Source: Thermothelomyces thermophilus ATCC 42464 (lineage: Eukaryota > Ascomycota > Sordariomycetes > Sordariales > Chaetomiaceae). Taken from it: a stretch of 64,000 nucleotides of DNA. Below the pieces are notes generated by a model. That model worked only from the letters and a program-made list of their open reading frames with translations, was not told the origin of the DNA and did no database searches. This document shows, one piece after another, positions 57,449-64,000 of this stretch; position 1 is the first letter of the stretch, and every line of letters begins with the position of its first letter. The position numbers and the translations under genes are program-made. The stretch lies in NCBI RefSeq assembly GCF_000226095.1, contig NC_016472.1, forward strand, positions 5,022,001-5,086,000, written 5' to 3'.

Positions 57449-58650
57449 GGTGACGACGGGATCGGAAGCCGGCGCCGCAACCCTTTTCCTGCCCGCTGCG
57501 TGCTATATTGGGGTTCGTAGGCGCTGCCTTGTAGAACCCGTTTGGTGATGGCTTACCTGGGACAAGAGTCGGGGCGGAAGGCATGCTTTGTGATCTTCGG
57601 CTCGGAGGTCGGGGAAGTGGAAATAAAGACGTTCTTGTGGGTAAGGTTCCTGTGTTGCCGAGGAAGGACGAAACGAGGCAGTCGATGCGCGATGCAATGT
57701 ACTTTAGAATTGCAGAGGACAATGAATGATGCGGTAGCCCGGCGTGAGCTGTCTGCACCAAGAAGGCGCAACGAGTGCGTCGAGGCTTCTTCTTCTTCTT
57801 CCTCTGCGTTCCACGGTGTGAGAAAGAAGGCGAAAGGGAAAGGGGAGGTCTGATCTCAATTCTAGTAATGGAACGGTCGCAGCGCTTCGGACGGGGCGAC
57901 GAGGCGAGGGCAAGGATCCATTGCCGTTCAGCCCAAGCCGTTGGGTCCAGTTTTTTCCCGCGCTTAGCGGGCTGGTACCTGGGCCTTTTGTCGAGATGAT
58001 GTGCCGCAAACCGAAGGAGGCCACCGCGGCTCAGTCAGTAGTAGTGTGTTGCCACTCCTCACCGGCGCCCCGAATGATGACGTTGTTGCAGCAATGAGGT
58101 GGGGCCGGCTTCTTGCTGGACCATGCAGTGGCCTCCGCTGTCATGTGAAGTGCCAAGAGCCGTTGGTGGCTGTACTGTAGTATGACTTGTGACCCAACCC
58201 GGAATATACCGAGGTGACCGTTTTACCCTTCTCTACTCCGTACCTCGCTGACCGTGACCTTACTAGAACTTGTAGCATTCAGTACGTACGGATTACTGAA
58301 TCCGTATTTCATACGGGCACAATAATCGGGGAAACGATTACTGAAACAACCGAAAGAAATACCCAGCTCAGCTCCGCCTTTTTGTGCACTCTGTTATGTA
58401 GACCCGTTCCACAAGGAAAGGAGGACTGCTTTCCATTACCCTATTTTGGTCCCAAAAAAAAACTCAGGTACTTACGCCGTACCAACGCCGCCAGAGGGCA
58501 AGCTAGACCGACCTTGAAACCTCTCTATATACGGGGAAAAAAAATAGGATGAATACAAGCACCTTCAGAAAGGCGCGTAAAGTGTGACGCCGGGCCCGCT
58601 GTCTCCCGTCCCGCAGCGTCCCAGGTCTGATGACCGCACACTCACCAGCC
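57449..58650. other. dga1 promoter and leader; 3' flank of the C2H2 gene
   Basis: No gene is seen in 1.2 kb. A TACTCCGTA copy lies at 58234. Open frames such as 57441..57761 (minus) are short, partly overlap the dga1 leader, and have no recognisable features; some could act as upstream reading frames. Confidence 0.5.
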
Positions 58651-60582
58651 CTACTGCTGAGCGGCAGCTGGGTCAGCCGAAGAACCCTCGCCCTCCTGTG
58701 GCGGGGGAGCTACCTGTTGCCGCAGCGCGGCGACCTCGGCCGTCAACGCGGCGATATGCTGCTCGTGCGCATTGAGCTTCTCCAACAGCTGCGCTTTGGT
58801 CCTGGCTTCACTCTCCATCTGGCTGCTGAGCCGTTTGACAGTTCCTTCCAAATGCTGGTAATAAGCCCACAAGCCCGGATCCGGCTGGCCGGAGTTGCCA
58901 TTGTTGTCACCGCTCGCTGCGCGGGCGCGCCCACGGCCGGCCGCGGGCTGGCCTTGCGCTGCGCTGCCTTGAATCGCGTCTCGGTCAGCAGGGGGGTACT
59001 GAGAGAGCCACGCTTGTTTGGCGGCTGGCGACATACCATGCGTAGGCAGAGACAAACCCGGAGCGCCCTGCTGCTGCTGCTGCTGCTGCTCGTTGCTCGC
59101 CCGTTGCTGCCCTGCCGCACTTCCCTGAGTGCCGCTCGGACTCAGCGGTTTGGGGCTCTCGGTCATGCCGCCCTGCGAGTACACGGTCGAAGCGCCCGCG
59201 CTCAGCGGGACCGACGATATACTGGTTTGCGGAGTATGGCTGCTCGGCATACTGGGCGACGTGTTTGTTGTGGCTGAGGATGCGCGGTCGAGGTTGGGCG
59301 GATACAAACCGCCGCTGGGAGGGCCCGGCCGCTGTCCCGGTGGGGGGTAGGTATTCGACCCGCCATAGCCTTCCGCCCCGGCCTGACCAGCAACGTGTTG
59401 CGGCTTGAGGTTCGGCATGCTCAGGCGGCGCCGGTCCTCTTCTGACATGTCGGCCCCACCACCATCGTACAGCTCCCCCGACATGGCAGAACCGTCTGTT
59501 CCGCCGTCGAAGTTCTCTTGACGGGCAAAGGAGCCCATCGTCTGCCTCCTGCCCGCGCAACCGCCGGCGCCCTTGCTGTGCCTGGCCAACGCGTCGCCGC
59601 GTGCAAACTTCCTATCGCAGCTCGGACAGACATGCGGCTTCTCGCCGGTATGTAATTTGCTGTGTCGCTTGAGATCATGCAGGCGGCGGAACCGCATCTG
59701 GCACGAGTTACAGACGTACGGCTTCTCCTGACTATGCGTGAGTAGATGGCTTTTGAGGTTATGATGGCGAGTGAACTCGGTTTCACAATAAGGACACTTG
59801 TGCTTCTTGTTGGAGTTTGGCGAGCGCGGTGTGAGGTCGATGTTTGGCGTCTGGGGTCCGGCGATGGACATGCTCATGACCCTTTGCGGATGGCCGGGCG
59901 CAGGCATGGCCCCCGGATATGAGAGAGATGACCCCGCCTTGTCCTCCATCGGCGCCTCGGGCTGTGGCGCATAAAGGCCCTCGTCATTGCGAGAGTCGAC
60001 GTCCATCGCCGCCGGGCTGTCGACTACTTGGCCGTTGTCACCGCCTAGGCTTGCCCCGCTTGCGCCGCTTTGCGGACTGACATCGTGGAGGTCATCGCCG
60101 GGAACGTGGCTCGTCGGAATGGTGACCGAGCTGAGCGCCCGCGCAGCTGCCGCGGCCGCCGCAGCTTCGATGTCGGAATGCCCAGAGCTGTCTGGTGGCG
60201 CCTCTTGGGGCCGGTTCATGTCTGCCGTGACGCCCGACATTAGCTCGTCAGTAGGGGGCTGGTTGTCGCTCTGTTCCAACCGAGCGAGCTGTCGGTGCTC
60301 TTCCTCCTCTTGTCTACTTCTCGCGTCTTCCTCAGCTTCGCCCGTCGATGGGTTCTGTGACTGCCTGGCAAACCCTACCAGCCGGGCTATTTTGGACGGC
60401 GACATGTCGCCACTCGAAACCAACGAGTCCTGTGAGGTTGGCGTCGTCTCCCGCGTTCGCTTGAGCGGCTTGGACCGGGCCAGCTCGGTTACCGTCCCGA
60501 AAGACGGTCCGGACTGCGGCACGGTCGAGGCCGACGGCGCACGCGGTGGTTCTGTTGCGGTGGGGCCCCGTTCCGAAGCCAT
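58651..60582 (-). CDS. C2H2 zinc-finger transcription factor with a C-terminal coiled coil
   Basis: A single exon encoding 643 aa from the ATG at 60582 (MASERGPTATEPP); the frame runs upstream only to a GTG. Three adjacent fingers at ~262-345: HKCPYCETEFTRHHNLKSH, YVCNSCQMRFRRLHDLKRH and HVCPSCDRKFARGDALARH, followed by a Gly/Cys tail (SKGAGGCAGRR) typical of one fungal C2H2 subgroup whose name I cannot place. The N-terminus is Ser/Thr/Pro-rich with a poly-Ala run. The region after the fingers is Pro/Ser/Gln-rich with a run of seven Gln. The last ~70 residues (YYQHLEGTVKRLSSQM to VAALRQQV) form a coiled coil, suggesting dimerisation. Targets unknown. Confidence 0.82.
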   Translation of the reverse strand: MASERGPTATEPPRAPSASTVPQSGPSFGTVTELARSKPLKRTRETTPTSQDSLVSSGDMSPSKIARLVGFARQSQNPSTGEAEEDARSRQEEEEHRQLARLEQSDNQPPTDELMSGVTADMNRPQEAPPDSSGHSDIEAAAAAAAARALSSVTIPTSHVPGDDLHDVSPQSGASGASLGGDNGQVVDSPAAMDVDSRNDEGLYAPQPEAPMEDKAGSSLSYPGAMPAPGHPQRVMSMSIAGPQTPNIDLTPRSPNSNKKHKCPYCETEFTRHHNLKSHLLTHSQEKPYVCNSCQMRFRRLHDLKRHSKLHTGEKPHVCPSCDRKFARGDALARHSKGAGGCAGRRQTMGSFARQENFDGGTDGSAMSGELYDGGGADMSEEDRRRLSMPNLKPQHVAGQAGAEGYGGSNTYPPPGQRPGPPSGGLYPPNLDRASSATTNTSPSMPSSHTPQTSISSVPLSAGASTVYSQGGMTESPKPLSPSGTQGSAAGQQRASNEQQQQQQQGAPGLSLPTHGMSPAAKQAWLSQYPPADRDAIQGSAAQGQPAAGRGRARAASGDNNGNSGQPDPGLWAYYQHLEGTVKRLSSQMESEARTKAQLLEKLNAHEQHIAALTAEVAALRQQVAPPPQEGEGSSADPAAAQQ

Positions 60583-63500
60583 CACGGCGAGACACGAGCG
60601 AGGCCGGGAGTCGCAAAGGAGCACGTTGAAGCCGCTACGTCTAGTTCCGGGTTGCTGGACGCAGGATCTCCACGGTTACAACCTCACTGGCGATCCGGGA
60701 GCATCGCCTGGTTGATATGGGGGGAGGGGGGTAAGGATCGGGGCTTTGAAGATGTGGCTGGAGATCGTGGCGAGAGCTTCCGAGTGCGTATCCGACGGAA
60801 TGCCAGTTCGACAGGGCGCGGGATCGTCGAATTTGCAGCGGAGAAAGGTAAAATTGATTGGAACTATGGATTATCACTTTCTGAGAACGCGGCAGCGTCT
60901 GATTTCCGTGGGAACGGTATACAGCCAGCATCCAGCATCAAGTACTGCCGCTGTGCGAAAGGGAACGTTGTCGCGAGAGAGCCGCCTCAAGGTGAGGAAA
61001 GAAGGCCACGGGCGATGGAGACATTGGAGAAAAATGGGCGCAGCAGCCGGGCAAGCCTCCTTGCCCCACTTTTCGTGGATCGCCCACGGTCGCCAGGGCA
61101 CCCGCAGCTGCCTGCGAAGCGGTATTTGGGCAGGCCAAGCTCTGTGTGTGGTGCAGCCTCGCCGCGCTAAGCCAGTCCCGGTGTTTTTGAAGCCGCCGCT
61201 GCATTCTTCCATTCGTGGTTACTGCTGACGCTCCATGCATCATCCTCTCAGCTTTCTCACTCTCGGGTCATTTGAGGGTCGAAGCCGGAGGGAGGTGGCT
61301 GTGCTAAGGTGTTCATAACCTGTAATCTGTATACAACTTGACTAATCCAAATGAGCCAAGAGGTTCCGGCGGTGTTTTCGGTGTGGTTCTGGTTGTTCAC
61401 CTTTCAGGATTGAGTCCACCAAAATTTCCACCGAGTTGAGTGAGCAAAGTGGCGCAAAGTACAATACAATTCACCCCAACACACAACCGTACCTTTGACG
61501 GCAAGCCCCTCAGAGTGGCTGCGGGGCTCCCAAACCCAGGGAAGGAGCACTCCGAATCGGAGAATTAAACAACATAATCATATCCCAACCCGCCGAGCTT
61601 CGAGCGGTCGACCTCGCCCGAGAGTAGTGCACCAAAGGCCGAAGCGCTGGAATAGGGTTGGCTATTTTACGAAAAGCCAGGTTTTGCTTTGGCAAGGCGG
61701 CAGAAACTATGCCAAGTTCTCATAGGACTTGTACTGTACCTGGGCAAGGTCGATCGCCATAGGATGAAGCCGGGTTCAATGCACGATAGCGGCCGAAGGA
61801 CGGAGTAATAATGGCTTGGTGTCTTGTGCCTGGGGCGAATGGGGATATCGGAGGCGTTGTATGAACGTGCTAAGTGGCCGGCTCTTTTAGACAGCTTTAT
61901 CAGAGCTCAACAACTCTCCCCTCGCCAAACCAATGAAATCCAGTTCAGGAATCTAGGTAAGTTCGGATGTATGTACCATCCAATGAAACTCTACACTCCG
62001 CTGCTCGCAGTATTTATCTTCACCTCCTTGGTCGTGACCCCAGGGAGCACGACAGTAATGTCTGCGAGTAACAAGCTCAGTGACTCTTATACGTGCTCAG
62101 CGCCAAGGTGGCTCAGAAGGAAATATTCTTCTGCTAATCCCAAGAACCTTCCCTCCGGTAAACACCCCGCAAAAGATGTACTGTGTAGCCCTTGTTTCGA
62201 GTAACAACTTACGCAATATCCCCACATACGCGGCAAAGTCTGGACGGCCTCAAAAGCGGACACACTGTTAGCCACAACCAGACTTGGCCGATCCAGTTCG
62301 TGAAGACCAACCAAGCGCAAGCTGGCGATTCCCAGAGGGCGCAAAATATCATACATACTCCGTACTTCACAATGCTCTGGTTTTCAGCTACACAGGGCCT
62401 TACATGTTTTTGGCCCTGTGCTGGAAGCTGTAGGAGACACTAACTGTGATATCAGACATGCAATCGGGATGTGACACGCCAACAGGCTTTGCATTCATAC
62501 CGGCGATCTCAAGGAAGTGTGCTTAGTCTGAACGAGATTCGCGCCTGGTTCTTTTCGAAGGATATAACTCCTAATGGTAAACAAATCGTTTTTAGGAGAC
62601 AGATATTTCCCTCGCACTTCTCTCAAAGCATTCATTGTTGTCAACTCACAGAGTTTCCTGACATGTTAGGGATCTTGTACTGTAATTAGTGCGCTAAGAG
62701 CTCGTATTGTCCATACGTAGTTTAAAATGTACTCCGTAGACGAGGCCTAGATACAGATACGTGCGAAGGCGTGCGCAGTACGGAATATAATCCGTACTCT
62801 GAATACATCTATAACTAAATCGTTAGCAGGCGGAAAAAATGTGACAGGGCCGTTGACAAGCCCCTGAATCCAGATAGAGACTATGGTATGGACTTTTTTG
62901 GACGTTATGCGGCGGTGCTGAGAAGGGGTTCCAAATGAGGAAACTAGCCCCGATCGAAACATCGTGTTGGCCTAGTTTGGATTATCTGATCCTGGAAACT
63001 GGTGTCAGGTACGACTTTGCACCGGGCTGCTGCGGTGTGGCTATGCCATCATAATAAGAACCAGCCCTTTACTAGTGTATTGCGAGGCGCTTGGCACACG
63101 ACCGATCAAACTGGAAACTACACTACACTACTTAACCACCAACCTGGACCTGCTAGTTTCTCTTCAATCCGGGCAGGTTGCTGTAGTCTGCTGTTTGAAC
63201 ATTGCTAGAGAGAAGGCTATATTACGTTCCGGTGTACGGAGTACGTATAAAAAAACACTCGGTGCTCGGCAGAGCTAGCAGGATCAGCATCAAGAATATG
63301 TGTTAGTCAGCCTGGGGGATTGCTCGGCAGCTCGGCAGCCCAGGGAGTGAACGGAAGTACGAATCTCACTTGTGAACCCCTTCCGAATCGGTAACTGGAT
63401 GATGCGCCGCCTTACACGGCACGGAACCGCTGGAGCAAGGGTACTACTTAGTGTATGTCGAGGCGCGTCAGCACCTTGTTTGAACGAAAGTACGTCCGTA

Positions 63501-64000
63501 GACCTCCCAGCTTGTTTCGTCATTGCTCAATCAGATCGAGTTAGTTGGGAGGGGCCGATAGGAAGAGTTTTTGCATCATCTGGTGGTCCCATTGGCAGAA
63601 TGAGTTCAAGAAGCCTCCGAGATTGGTCGAGTCAGGAACCCGATCAACAGCGATGCGCCGATGAAGCGTGCTATGAGTGGCAAGTACCTAGGTACATACG
63701 CAGTGTGGAAGGTCACCGGCGACAGAGACAAGGCGATATTGAGAGCGTACGAGCACCTCTGTTGCCGGCCGACAGTTGAAAGTGGGGGCCGTCAGCTGGA
63801 AACGTTCTTCCTGAAAATTCACCGATCAACGCCATCCAGAATGGCGGGCGCAAGAAGAGACAATCGGTTCTGGCCAGGCTTTCCCCAGTCCAGTCCAGTC
63901 TTGGCTCTTCGGCAGCCTGGCAGGGGTCGCAAATACCTGGGGGCGAGACCCTTCCATTTTCCATGACCATCAAGTTGTTCCCTTCTCGTGAATCCGTGTC
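60583..64000. other. Upstream region of the C2H2 gene; no gene seen to the window end
   Basis: About 3.4 kb without a convincing coding region. Open frames (longest 172 codons at 60652, 135 codons at 63372) lack domains and hydrophobic patterns. Copies of TACGGAGTA lie at 62356, 62730 and 63235. A gene may start beyond the window edge. Confidence 0.5.

Noticed and set aside
63372-63779. 135-codon open frame near the window end
   Set aside because: Composition looks random, with no recognisable motif or supporting exon.

Overview
The window looks like a nuclear contig from a filamentous ascomycete, probably a Sordariomycete. This is inferred from GC-rich genes with short introns (GTRNGY donors, CTGAC/CTAAC branch points), a Msn2/Seb1 stress regulator, DGAT2, Dph6 and DSC-complex-like genes, and AT-rich, TA-rich repeats with the C-to-T/G-to-A damage of repeat-induced point mutation (RIP). 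No rRNA, tRNA or CRISPR array was recognised.

Layout. 0.7-7.5 kb is a compact housekeeping block: a Dsc4-like membrane protein (+), Rcl1 (-), a mitochondrial PPR protein (+) and a GPATCH11-like G-patch protein (-). 8.2-23.9 kb is one nested, RIP-damaged repeat island. An old minus-strand chromovirus (element A, 221-bp LTRs, GTTGT target duplication) was hit by a 429-bp solo LTR (GGATT) and by a complete plus-strand Ty3/Gypsy chromovirus (element B, 419-bp LTRs, CTAGT). 24-34.2 kb is a gene-poor stretch ahead of the msn2/seb1 C2H2 regulator (34.25-36.3 kb). 37.7-48.2 kb is a second nested island: a Fot1/pogo-type DNA transposon (transposon D, ~96-bp inverted repeats, TA target) split by a young relative of B (element C, 421-bp LTRs, CTATT). 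49-60.6 kb carries dph6 (+), a membrane-anchored type-B carboxylesterase (-), the diacylglycerol acyltransferase dga1 (-) and a C2H2 zinc-finger regulator (-). The last 3.4 kb shows no convincing gene.

Most interesting part. B and C belong to one family with colinear, indel-free gag and pol, and their intact-looking signals can be read. The 11 nt just inside the 5' LTR are complementary to an 11-nt stretch of the LTR downstream of a TATA box, the geometry of Tf1-type self-primed reverse transcription. A GGGAAAC slippery heptamer, 6-nt spacer and GC-rich hairpin sit at the gag/pol junction, with pol in the -1 frame. Both elements also carry, on the opposite strand between pol and the 3' LTR, a spliced two-exon gene for a small protein with the cysteine spacing of a fungal Zn2Cys6 cluster followed by a coiled coil. 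The U3 of C carries three regularly spaced inverted repeats (GGATCAC-N10-GTGATCC, 34-bp period) directly upstream of its TATA box and upstream of the antisense gene. The antisense protein and the U3 are the two parts that differ between B and C while gag-pol does not. I propose, as inference, a retrotransposon-encoded antisense regulator paired with an LTR operator array.
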